A stretch of DNA of 7,818 nt from Nitrososphaerota archaeon (GCA_016200035.1 JACQFM010000001.1:1-7818), one strand, 5' to 3'; numbered from the stretch's first letter, positions 1 through 5,702 are shown. Notes: generated from the sequence alone by a model not told the origin. A program made the numbers and translations.

Positions 1-1
1 T

Positions 2-166
2 GAAAGACTCTTTGAATCTGTAACTCCGGAAATTCTTGATGAGATATCAAAGGAGGGAACTTTTGATTTTCACGCAGTCTCACTTGCAAAGCTTCTAGGG
101 ATAAAGGGATCTATCAAAGCACTGCAGGCCATTCTTGGAAGTGAACTTAGAAGACTGTCCACATGA
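2..166 (+). CDS. 3' end of an unrecognised protein-coding gene (partial)
   Basis: An open frame enters from the left edge and ends at TGA 164-166, giving 54 C-terminal residues (begins ERLFESVTPE, ends SELRRLST). The tail looks like amphipathic alpha-helices with a basic end and has no Cys/His motif or membrane segment. I do not recognise the family from this fragment. It is counted as real because the frame is open from the edge, its composition is protein-like, and a clear TATA box for the next gene begins only about 25 nt after the stop. It lies on the same strand as the zinc-ribbon/aEF-1beta run, but that promoter suggests a separate transcript. Confidence 0.6.
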   Translation, partial: ERLFESVTPEILDEISKEGTFDFHAVSLAKLLGIKGSIKALQAILGSELRRLST

Positions 167-190
167 GAGAAGATTTGCTTGATAAGCAAG

Positions 191-198
191 ATATAAAT
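191..198 (+). promoter_or_regulatory. TATA box for the zinc-ribbon/aEF-1beta/cdc48 run
   Basis: The A/T octamer atataaat is centred about 27 nt before the ATG at 222. This is the usual archaeal TATA-to-start-site distance, so transcription should begin at or beside the start codon and the mRNA should be leaderless. No ribosome-binding site lies between the box and the ATG, which fits. The following genes are 2 to 11 nt apart and have no obvious promoter of their own, so this box probably drives the whole run to 3070. Confidence 0.6.
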
Positions 199-221
199 TC
201 GGTTTTTTATCAGGTCTGACC

Positions 222-401
222 ATGTCATCATCCATTACTTTACCAGTATGTAGTTCATGCCATAGAACCATAATGCCTAACGATAAATGTGTCAAGTTTA
301 ACTGCCCAAGTTGTGGATCCGTACTGTTTTGGAGATGTGAAAGCTGCAGAGATGCTGCAAGATCGTACCGGTGTAACTCGTGTAACTTTGATGGACCATA
401 A
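222..401 (+). CDS. Small zinc-ribbon protein, DUF1610 / COG2888 type
   Basis: A 59-residue protein with four CxxC knuckles: C10/C13, C28/C31, C39/C42 and C51/C54. These are enough for two zinc sites, and C23 is an extra cysteine. This is the pattern and length of the archaeal DUF1610 family, annotated as zinc-ribbon RNA-binding proteins; Haloferax HVO_2753 is a studied relative of 59 residues. The molecular role is not settled; a nucleic-acid or ribosome-associated function is inferred from the fold and from the linkage to aEF-1beta, which starts 2 nt after the stop. The start is the only ATG fitting the length and lies 27 nt from a TATA box. It is short enough for gene callers to miss. Confidence 0.88.
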   Translation: MSSSITLPVCSSCHRTIMPNDKCVKFNCPSCGSVLFWRCESCRDAARSYRCNSCNFDGP

Positions 402-403
402 AA

Positions 404-685
404 ATGGCACGACTATTAATTAAAGCAAAAATTCTTCCTACAGGTACAGAAGTCGATCTAGACGAGGCTGCAAAAAAGATCACACCTGCACTAAAGGATG
501 GGATACAGTTTCTAAAATACACAAAAGAGCCATTAGCTTTTGGTCTCTACTTTATTAACGCAGAGTTTTCGCTAGATGACAAGGAGGGACAGATGGACTC
601 TCTTGAAAACTCCGTAAGGAGCATAGAAGGAATAGGTGAGTTTGAGGTCTTGGGAATGAGCAGAGCATCTGTTGATGTAAAGTAG
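404..685 (+). CDS. ef1b: Translation elongation factor aEF-1beta (EF-1A guanine nucleotide exchange factor)
   Basis: This 93-residue protein matches archaeal aEF-1beta in length and layout. The N-terminal strand (LLIKAKILPTGTEVDL) leads into a helix, a central strand around GLYFINAEF, and a closing ENSVRSIEGIGEFEVLGMSR region, the expected ferredoxin-like fold. The family catalyses GDP/GTP exchange on aEF-1A during translation elongation in the cytoplasm. It starts 2 nt after the zinc-ribbon stop, and its own stop is 8 to 11 nt before the cdc48 start, so the three genes look co-transcribed. No odd residues or truncation are seen. Confidence 0.93.
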   Translation: MARLLIKAKILPTGTEVDLDEAAKKITPALKDGIQFLKYTKEPLAFGLYFINAEFSLDDKEGQMDSLENSVRSIEGIGEFEVLGMSRASVDVK

Positions 686-688
686 GTG
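684..688 (+). promoter_or_regulatory. Shine-Dalgarno-like aggtg before cdc48
   Basis: The sequence aggtg overlaps the aEF-1beta stop codon (TAG 683-685) and sits 5 nt before TTG 694 and 8 nt before GTG 697. It matches the core of the archaeal anti-SD complement and supports re-initiation within the operon. It does not discriminate between the two adjacent candidate starts. Confidence 0.45.
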
Positions 689-693
689 GGATC

Positions 694-903
694 TTGGTGC
701 GAAAAGACGAACCATTACAAATGCGCGTAGGTGAAGCAAAGCAAAGAGATGTTGGAAAGAGACGCGCAAGAATAGAGCCGGAAGCAATGGAATATCTCAA
801 GGTAGAACCAGGAGACATGGTGGAGATTGTTGGAAAGGAAAGAGATCAAGCTGTGCAATTGTCTGGCCAACTGACGATGATGAAAAGGCTCCGGATGCGA
901 TAA
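694..903 (+). CDS. cdc48: Cdc48/VCP-type AAA+ ATPase, fragment 1: start of the N domain, ends in a frameshift
   Basis: The first residues (DEPLQMRVGEAKQRDVGK ... MEYLKVEPGDMVEIVG) are the first half of the Cdc48 N-terminal double-psi beta-barrel, which binds substrates and adaptors. After residue 48 the frame is lost: codons from 838 on give an unrelated 21-residue tail ending at TAA 901-903. The true N domain continues in another frame from 843 (RSSCAIVWPTDDDEKAPD). Removing five bases (gaaag, 838-842, the second copy of a tandem duplication) joins the two as GK-RSSCAIVW with no missing family sequence. The start is TTG 694 or the adjacent GTG 697. As written this piece cannot make a working protein; it belongs with the fragments at 843-1235 and 1237-2754. 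Confidence 0.8.
   Translation: MVRKDEPLQMRVGEAKQRDVGKRRARIEPEAMEYLKVEPGDMVEIVGKERDQAVQLSGQLTMMKRLRMR
832..841 (+). repeat. 5-bp tandem duplication (ggaaa x2) causing the cdc48 frameshift
   Basis: ggaaa 832-836 is followed directly by ggaaa 837-841. Losing one copy restores the Cdc48 N-domain frame exactly. A short purine-rich tandem repeat is a typical site for replication slippage and also for sequencing or assembly error. Confidence 0.75.
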
Positions 904-1235
904 GAATAGACGGCCAAACAAGGAAGAATGTAGGAGTTTCAATAAATGACCTTGTGAGTGTAAGAAAGATAGTAGCCAAACCGGCAAAGAGTGTAGTCTT
1001 AATGCCAGTAAACGGCAATGTCACCGTAGACAAGGAATTCACAGATTTTGTAAAGAATAGACTCAAGGGCTTGCCGCTTTCAGAAGGAGATGAGATCTCA
1101 GTAATGATACTTGGGAACTCGATGGACTTTAAGATTCATAAAATTTCTCCAAAGAGCGTTGTCAAGATTGAGCGCTCGACTATTCTTACGATACTAACTG
1201 AAACGTCAACTGACAAGAAGGTTCGAGTAACCTAT
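843..1235 (+). CDS. cdc48: Cdc48/VCP-type AAA+ ATPase, fragment 2: rest of the N domain, ends at a deletion junction
   Basis: Read from 843, this frame encodes 131 residues, from RSSCAIVWPTDDDEKAPDAI to TSTDKKVRVTY. It covers the second half of the double-psi barrel and the following Cdc48 domain 2 (roughly from VSVRKIVAKPAKSVVLMP). There is no start codon of its own; GTG 954 is internal to the domain and only looks like a start. After VRVTY the family continues with EE/D-[IV]GGL and about 38 residues leading to the D1 P-loop. Here that stretch is absent, and the next recognisable codons (ILYGPPGCGK) follow at once in a different frame. The frame read on past 1235 gives nonsense until TGA/TAA near 1373. 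Confidence 0.78.
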
Positions 1236-1268
1236 ATTGTATGGTCCACCAGGATGTGGAAAGACTCT
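1235..1268 (+). repeat. D1 P-loop copy of a near-identical 34-nt repeat (partner 2054-2087)
   Basis: The 34 nt encoding the tail of LYGPPGCGKTL in D1 match the D2 copy at 2054-2087 at 32 of 34 positions; the only differences are the wobble bases of the two prolines (cca versus cct). The D1 copy starts exactly at the deletion junction. This is duplicated protein sequence rather than a mobile repeat, but a near-exact 34-mer can mislead assembly. Confidence 0.7.
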
Positions 1269-2754
1269 GATTGCCAAAGTTCTTGCAAGCGAATCAGAGG
1301 CAAACTTCTACTCCATCAACGGACCAGAAATAATGAACAAGTATTATGGCGAAACAGAAGCAAGACTCCGTGACATATTCAAAGAAGCAAAAGAAAACTC
1401 TCCAAGTGTGATATTTATCGATGAAATAGATGCAATCGCTCCAAAAAGAGAAGAAGCATATGGTGATGTAGAAAAAAGAGTGGTCGCGCAACTTTTGGCT
1501 TTAATGGACGGACTAACAGAAAGAGGAAATGTAATAGTTTTAGGTGCAACAAACAGGCCAGAAAGCGTAGACCCAGCTCTGAGAAGACCTGGTAGATTTG
1601 ACAGAGAAATTGAGATCTCTGTTCCAAATGTAGACGGTAGATTGGAGATACTTCAGATACATACTAGAGGAATGCCTCTTGCAGAGGATGTGGACTTGAA
1701 AACTCTAGCAGCAGAGCTCCATGGTTACACTGGTGCAGACATAAAATCACTTTGCAGAGAAGCAGCTATGAAGTCACTTAGAAACTATCTCCCAGAAATT
1801 GATCTCGAAACAGAAAAGATTTCATCCGAGGTCTTACAATCAATGAGGATACGCTTGCAGGACTTTTACGACGCGACGCATGAAATTGTTCCTACTGCAA
1901 TGAGAGAGTTCTATGTTGAAAGCCCCAAGGTTTGGTGGAAAGATGTGGGCGGCTTGGATGATGCAAAGAGAACTTTGCATGACAACCTGATTGTTGCAAT
2001 AAAAGAACCAGCAAAGTTCCAGAAGATGGGAATCAAACCTCCAAAAGGTGCGCTATTGTATGGTCCTCCTGGATGTGGAAAGACTCTTCTTGCCAGAGCT
2101 CTGGCAACGGAAAGCGGAGCTAATATGATCTTGGTTCGAGGTCCAGAAATTCTTTCAAAATGGGTAGGAGAATCTGAAAAAGCGATAAGAGAGATTTTCA
2201 GAAAAGCAAAGGCATCATCTCCATGTATAGTAATATTTGACGAGCTTGACTCGTTGGCTCGGGCCAAGTCTGGTGAAGATGGTGGAGTAGGAGAGAGACT
2301 TTTGAGTCAACTATTGACGGAAATGGAAGACGGAGGAGCTTCAAGAGTAATTGTCATTGGAATCTCAAACAGGCCTGATCTTTTGGATCCGTCGCTGTTA
2401 AGACCTGGCAGACTAGATCTCATAATATTCATTCCACCTCCTGACGAGAAGGGAAGACTTGAGATTATCAAGATTCTATCACGCTCAATGCCTCTTTCTG
2501 GAGACATAAATCTCAAGGAGATTGCAGTTGCAACAAAGAACTACAGTGGTGCAGATCTTGTTGCCATCTGTAGAGAGGCAGCTGTACACGCAATGCAAAA
2601 TGACTCAAGCAAGATAGTAAGTGCGAACTTTGCAGCAGGACTGAAGCTGGTCAAACCATCCATAACTAAGAGTGTAGATGAATGGTATGGAACAATAAAA
2701 GAGAATATATCCTACGCAATGCCCAAGCCAATTGACAAAACATTTTACGGTTAG
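1237..2754 (+). CDS. cdc48: Cdc48/VCP-type AAA+ ATPase, fragment 3: D1 and D2 ATPase domains
   Basis: This 505-residue open frame begins inside the D1 P-loop. D1 has Walker A GPPGCGKT (3-10), Walker B VIFIDE (58-63) and the RRPGRFDREIEI arginine-finger region. D2 has Walker A GPPGCGKT (276-283), Walker B IVIFDE (about 331-336), the pore loop GPEILSKWVGES, and LLRPGRLDLIIFI. Catalytic lysines, acidic pairs and arginine fingers are intact in both domains. The family forms hexamers that unfold proteins for degradation or disassembly. The C-terminus is FYG, an HbYX motif of the kind that docks ATPases on the archaeal 20S proteasome. TTG 1237 is not a credible native start, since roughly 38 residues before the P-loop (GGL motif and first helix) are missing through a deletion. 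Deletion length must be 3k+2 to explain the frame change. Either a sequence artefact or a freshly broken gene; many Nitrososphaerota carry further Cdc48 copies elsewhere. Confidence 0.88.
   Translation: MYGPPGCGKTLIAKVLASESEANFYSINGPEIMNKYYGETEARLRDIFKEAKENSPSVIFIDEIDAIAPKREEAYGDVEKRVVAQLLALMDGLTERGNVIVLGATNRPESVDPALRRPGRFDREIEISVPNVDGRLEILQIHTRGMPLAEDVDLKTLAAELHGYTGADIKSLCREAAMKSLRNYLPEIDLETEKISSEVLQSMRIRLQDFYDATHEIVPTAMREFYVESPKVWWKDVGGLDDAKRTLHDNLIVAIKEPAKFQKMGIKPPKGALLYGPPGCGKTLLARALATESGANMILVRGPEILSKWVGESEKAIREIFRKAKASSPCIVIFDELDSLARAKSGEDGGVGERLLSQLLTEMEDGGASRVIVIGISNRPDLLDPSLLRPGRLDLIIFIPPPDEKGRLEIIKILSRSMPLSGDINLKEIAVATKNYSGADLVAICREAAVHAMQNDSSKIVSANFAAGLKLVKPSITKSVDEWYGTIKENISYAMPKPIDKTFYG
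2054..2087 (+). repeat. D2 P-loop copy of the 34-nt repeat (partner 1235-1268)
   Basis: This is the second copy of the near-identical P-loop coding sequence, matching 32 of 34 positions. It reflects the common origin of the D1 and D2 AAA domains. The unusually high nucleotide identity may come from gene conversion or from shared codon choice. Confidence 0.65.
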
Positions 2755-2758
2755 ATAT

Positions 2759-3070
2759 ATGACATTGCCATTAAGAAATTTAGTATATGAAAAGGTAAAG
2801 GACTCTGGCTCACTCACAGATTCAGAGCTTTCAAAGCTTTTGATAAAAGAAGGGATTGCTCTTCCAGAAGATGAGTTTAACAAAACATTACTGACTTTGG
2901 AAATATATGGTTTAATCAAAGTAAGCTGGCTAACAAAGGATCAACGGAGAATAGAGATAGTGGAAAGCGAAGGCGAAAAAGACGAAGTCGAAGAGCAGGC
3001 CAGAGAAAAGTTAGAACGGGACTATGAAGCTGGCTTTCCTGGCGTTGAACAAGATCAGGAAGTTAGCTAG
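2759..3070 (+). CDS. Small winged-helix-like protein downstream of cdc48, function unknown
   Basis: A 103-residue protein starting at ATG 2759, 4 nt after the cdc48 stop, which suggests translational coupling. Residues 3-68 (LRNLVYEKVKDSGSLTDSEL ... LLTLEIYGLIKVSW ... RRIEIV) have the helix-turn-helix plus wing pattern of a winged-helix domain. The ELSKLL ... NKTLLTLEIYGLIKV part is typical of a recognition helix followed by a beta-hairpin. The tail (69-103) is strongly charged and mostly acidic, so likely flexible or coiled. No enzyme motif is visible. DNA binding or a protein-protein role beside Cdc48 are both possible; I cannot assign a named family. A longer frame from TTG 2732 would overlap cdc48 by 23 nt and adds nothing winged-helix-like. 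The gene ends in a 4-nt overlap with the convergent ctaB. Confidence 0.78.
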   Translation: MTLPLRNLVYEKVKDSGSLTDSELSKLLIKEGIALPEDEFNKTLLTLEIYGLIKVSWLTKDQRRIEIVESEGEKDEVEEQAREKLERDYEAGFPGVEQDQEVS

Positions 3071-3939
3071 AATCTAAAGTGAAAGGCTGCATCCAAAGCT
3101 ATTCCAACAAATATTATCGTAAGATAAGGAGCTGTAACCTTGTATGCTTTCCACGCAAATTCTGGCGTTGGATTTTTTGTGAGTTTGTAATGATAAGCAA
3201 GCAACAGTCCTCCAGAGACTGCAGCTATTACCAAGTAGACAAGACCCAATCCAAAAGCATAAAGTGAAAGAGAATAAGGTAAGAGGATAGCTGTGTTAAC
3301 CAAGATATACTTGGATGTTTTCTGCATTCCAACAAGGACAGGAAGCATAGGAATCCTAGCTTCCTCATAGTCTGTTTTGATCTTCATTGCAAGACACCAA
3401 AAGTGGGAAGGAGTCCAAACAAAAACCAAAATTCCAACCAGAGCTCCGAGCAGATCCATCGAGCCTGTTGCAGCTGCCCACCCTGCCATAGATGCAGCAC
3501 TTCCGGCAAACCCGCCTATTACAATATTTGATGAATTAGTTCTCTTAAGCCAAATTGTGTATATTACAACATAGAAGAATATTCCAAGCGCGATGAAAAA
3601 TGTGGAAACCAAGTTTAAGGTAAATGCGGCATAGATAACAGATGCCGAGCTGACAATCAGACCATACAACAAAACACTTCTTGCAGAGATTCTGCCAGAC
3701 GGAATCGGTCTTGTGCTTGTTCGCTTCATCAACAAATCAAGGTCTCTGTCATAATAGTGATTTAGTGCACTAGAACCAGCTGAGGAGAGTGTCCCAGCTA
3801 TAATTATGTGCAAAAGACTCTGATAATTAAGCTCCGGACCAACAAACTTGCTTGCTGCATACATGGATGTGACTGCAGTTATAACTAGCAAAACAACGAT
3901 GCGAGGCTTTGATATTTCTAGTAATTCTTTTGCTCCCAA
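3067..3939 (-). CDS. ctaB: Protoheme IX farnesyltransferase (heme O synthase), UbiA family
   Basis: This 290-residue polytopic membrane protein has the UbiA prenyltransferase signature. The first Mg/prenyl-diphosphate motif NxxxDxxxD is N60-HYY-D64-RDL-D68, followed by KRTSTRPIPSG. The CtaB-specific WTPSHFW (175-181) and DYEEARIPMLP (190-200) fix the subgroup. The enzyme transfers a farnesyl group to heme b to make heme O, the precursor of heme A for heme-copper terminal oxidases. The N-terminal ELLEISKPRIVVLLVITAV is the usual first helix, and several hydrophobic segments follow. The start is TTG 3939: no ATG exists between it and the in-frame stop at 3967-3969, and a TATA-like element lies about 30 nt upstream. 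It diverges from the copper-protein gene at 4037, consistent with a shared role in respiratory electron transfer. Confidence 0.93.
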   Translation of the reverse strand: MGAKELLEISKPRIVVLLVITAVTSMYAASKFVGPELNYQSLLHIIIAGTLSSAGSSALNHYYDRDLDLLMKRTSTRPIPSGRISARSVLLYGLIVSSASVIYAAFTLNLVSTFFIALGIFFYVVIYTIWLKRTNSSNIVIGGFAGSAASMAGWAAATGSMDLLGALVGILVFVWTPSHFWCLAMKIKTDYEEARIPMLPVLVGMQKTSKYILVNTAILLPYSLSLYAFGLGLVYLVIAAVSGGLLLAYHYKLTKNPTPEFAWKAYKVTAPYLTIIFVGIALDAAFHFRF

Positions 3940-3964
3940 TCTGCTTGTAGCTGTTTCGATGGAG

Positions 3965-3973
3965 ATTTAATTT
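3965..3973 (-). promoter_or_regulatory. Candidate TATA element for ctaB
   Basis: On the minus strand this reads aaattaaat, centred about 30 nt before the TTG start at 3939, so the transcript would begin within a few bases of the start codon. It overlaps the upstream in-frame stop, and no other A/T-rich box lies closer to the start. The match is weaker than those at 191 and 4006. Confidence 0.4.
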
Positions 3974-4005
3974 CTTCGAAGATTGCGATCTGACCCTCAA
4001 AAGGA

Positions 4006-4013
4006 TTATTTAT
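4006..4013 (+). promoter_or_regulatory. TATA box for the cupredoxin/JAMM gene pair
   Basis: ttatttat is centred about 27 nt before ATG 4037, with a purine-rich aaaagga upstream that could serve as BRE. No ribosome-binding site precedes the ATG, as expected for a leaderless message. Confidence 0.55.
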
Positions 4014-4036
4014 CTCACTTCTGACAAGTACCACAA

Positions 4037-5149
4037 ATGAGTGACTGGGACCTAATGATGCCAGGAATGGGCCTTACTGCCATAGGCATGACAGGTGTGG
4101 TCGTCGCTTATTCTGGTATTGCTAAGACCTTTACGACTGGGATGGAGGCCCTAACAGGTCTTACAATGATGTTTGGTTTGATCTTCTTGGCATGTGGAAT
4201 GCTAAGTGGAGGAATCGCAACCAGCAACAAAGCCAAGGCAACGGCTCTGGTAGTTTTGGGAATTTCCTCATCCTTTGGTGCTTATGGCCTGACGATAAAT
4301 TCGGTTTCCACAATTACAAGATTTGCAGGAATTTTAATGGTCATAATAATTCCAACAATAATGATAGCATATGCCTCAGTGAAGATACCTCAATACTTCA
4401 AGCCAATATCGATAATTTTCCTGCTGGCAGTAGGTGTTGGAATTGCATCATATGTTACTCTGGGATTTATTGGTCCTGGTGCGCAATTCTCACTTAATCC
4501 TCCGGCACCAGTGGAAGAGATTAAGGAAAAACCAGTGGAGCCTGCACTTCCCACTGCAAAGGTAATACCAGTTGAGATACTTGCAGGCGCATCAACACAG
4601 GGCAACCCAAACTACAAACCTGATAGCGTTACCGTCACAAAAGGCGAGATAATAGAGTGGACCAACAACGACAACACCGTACATACTGTAACAAGCTCTG
4701 CAGATGCGGGTGTAACCTTTGATTCCAGCCTCATAGCTGCGGGAAGTAAATTCGATCTTGATACTTCAAAGCTGGCAGTAGGAGAACATGCATACATGTG
4801 CACGGTTCATCCATTTATGACAGCAAAATTTGTAATCACAGAGGGCAGTACTGCAGTAACTGCAAAAGTGAGTATTCCAAAGGGCGCTAGCACTCAGAAG
4901 GAGGGACAAAAATATTTTGATCCGCAAGAAATTTCAGTCAAGCCGGACACAACAGTTGTGTGGACAAATGATGATGATGCATCTCATACTGTAACAAGTG
5001 GAAATCCAACCGCAGGAGCATCAGGCGCATTTGACTCAAGCTTACTGGCAGCTGGCAAAACTTTTGAACACAAATTTGATTCTGCTGGTACAACAGAATA
5101 TTACTGCCAAGTTCATCCTTGGATGACAGGCAAAGTAGTAGTAGGTTAA
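4037..5149 (+). CDS. Membrane-anchored protein with two tandem cupredoxin (type 1 copper) domains
   Basis: A 370-residue protein in two halves. Residues 12-146 hold about five hydrophobic segments (near 12-28, 39-56, 68-88, 96-115, 124-146). A Pro/Glu-rich linker (155-175) follows. Two plastocyanin-like domains come next: domain 1 (about 176-268) with ligands H216, C255, H258, M261, and domain 2 (about 277-370) with H317, C357, H360, M363. Both use a short C-x2-H-x2-M loop like amicyanin. They share GAST, WTN(N/D)D, HTVTS, FDSSL(I/L)AAG and a C-x-VHP-x-M end, so the pair arose by duplication. The domains should face outside the cell and pass electrons between respiratory complexes, a role copper proteins fill widely in ammonia-oxidising archaea. 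The partner is not known. The TM part has no family I recognise. The gene diverges from ctaB and is followed 2 nt later by a JAMM gene. Confidence 0.9.
   Translation: MSDWDLMMPGMGLTAIGMTGVVVAYSGIAKTFTTGMEALTGLTMMFGLIFLACGMLSGGIATSNKAKATALVVLGISSSFGAYGLTINSVSTITRFAGILMVIIIPTIMIAYASVKIPQYFKPISIIFLLAVGVGIASYVTLGFIGPGAQFSLNPPAPVEEIKEKPVEPALPTAKVIPVEILAGASTQGNPNYKPDSVTVTKGEIIEWTNNDNTVHTVTSSADAGVTFDSSLIAAGSKFDLDTSKLAVGEHAYMCTVHPFMTAKFVITEGSTAVTAKVSIPKGASTQKEGQKYFDPQEISVKPDTTVVWTNDDDASHTVTSGNPTAGASGAFDSSLLAAGKTFEHKFDSAGTTEYYCQVHPWMTGKVVVG
5143..5146 (+). promoter_or_regulatory. Weak ribosome-binding site supporting the TTG 5152 start
   Basis: aggt lies inside the last codons of the cupredoxin gene, 5 nt before TTG 5152. 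Together with the 2-nt gap after the stop at 5149, it favours coupled initiation at TTG over the ATG at 5119. Confidence 0.35.
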
Positions 5150-5151
5150 AC

Positions 5152-5559
5152 TTGCAAAGAGGAATAGTAATTTCTAAAAATCATAAAGACATTCTAGTAA
5201 AACATGCAAAAAGAAACATTCCCAACGAGTCTTGCGCTATTTTATTTGGAAAGATGGAGAATGACAACTTTACTGTAAAAGATGTTTTTTTAACAAAAAA
5301 CATTGAAGAATCTTCTGTAAACTTTACCATATCAAACGACGAGCTGATAAAAGGCTACGCTGAGGCTGAGAAGAGAAAACTAGACGTAGTTGGAATATTT
5401 CATTCACATCCTAACTCAGGTGCACATCCGTCTATGACTGACAAGAAGTTCATGGAAATAAATCCGGTGCCATGGATTATCTTCTCCAACGAAAATGAAG
5501 AAATGAAAGCATATCTTTATGAATCAAAAATAATTGAAATTAATTTGGCTATAATTTAG
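5152..5559 (+). CDS. JAMM/MPN+ zinc metalloprotease (JAB family)
   Basis: A 135-residue single-domain protein with a complete JAMM active site: E26 in PNESCAILFG, then H84-S-H86-x7-S94-x2-D97 (HSHPNSGAHPSMTD). H84, H86 and D97 should bind zinc and E26 act as the general acid/base. Relatives cleave isopeptide or C-terminal bonds of ubiquitin-like proteins (Rpn11, archaeal HvJAMM1 on SAMPs) or of sulfur carriers (Mec+ on CysO). Which applies here cannot be read from the sequence. The start is TTG 5152: residues from an earlier ATG (5119) would only be the cupredoxin end read out of frame, and the family normally begins right at the IVIS strand. Co-transcription with the copper protein is implied by the 2-nt gap, though it may be only physical. 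Confidence 0.88.
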   Translation: MQRGIVISKNHKDILVKHAKRNIPNESCAILFGKMENDNFTVKDVFLTKNIEESSVNFTISNDELIKGYAEAEKRKLDVVGIFHSHPNSGAHPSMTDKKFMEINPVPWIIFSNENEEMKAYLYESKIIEINLAII

Positions 5560-5561
5560 AA

Positions 5562-5660
5562 TTATTTGTGGACATTTTTCTTGTGCCTTTCTAAATGTTC
5601 TTTATCCGTAAATGATAGATTACATTCTTTGCACTTTAGTTGGCCTTTGAGTGTCCACAT
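5562..5660 (-). CDS. Mini C2H2 zinc-finger protein (32 residues)
   Basis: On the minus strand ATG 5658-5660 to TAA 5562-5564 encodes a 32-residue protein that is almost nothing but one classic C2H2 finger: C10-x2-C13-x12-H26-x4-H31, with the core Phe (F17) and Leu (L23) in the usual places and a basic, Lys-rich end. The full consensus within so short a frame is unlikely by chance. The only in-frame ATG follows a stop at 5679-5681. It lies 42 nt downstream of the cyclophilin-like gene on the same strand and may be read with it. It ends 2 nt from the convergent JAMM gene. Single-finger proteins of this size occur in archaea, but their targets are largely unknown. DNA, RNA or protein binding is possible. 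Confidence 0.72.
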   Translation of the reverse strand: MWTLKGQLKCKECNLSFTDKEHLERHKKNVHK

Positions 5661-5702
5661 TCGATTTCCTATATGTCTTCATCGCCTAAAAATTTTGCCT
5701 GA

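Noticed and set aside
832..1240. Programmed frameshifting or an archaeal intron in cdc48
   Set aside because: No slippery heptamer fits, and about 38 family residues are missing rather than extra sequence being present, which neither recoding nor splicing would explain.
954..1373. A separate gene starting at GTG 954
   Set aside because: Its first 94 residues are the inside of the Cdc48 N domain and the last 45 are out-of-frame nonsense after the deletion junction. It is a fragment of cdc48.
2732..2758. TTG 2732 as the start of the winged-helix-like gene
   Set aside because: It overlaps cdc48 by 23 nt, and ATG 2759 gives a family-like N-terminus right after the stop.
3079..3574. Plus-strand open frames inside ctaB (3079-3267 and 3377-3574)
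   Set aside because: They lie antisense to a clearly conserved gene, have no recognisable motifs, and show odd composition.
5119..5151. ATG 5119 as the JAMM gene start
   Set aside because: The added residues (MDDRQSSSRLN) are the cupredoxin end read in another frame, and the family starts at the next strand. TTG 5152 with a weak SD is preferred.
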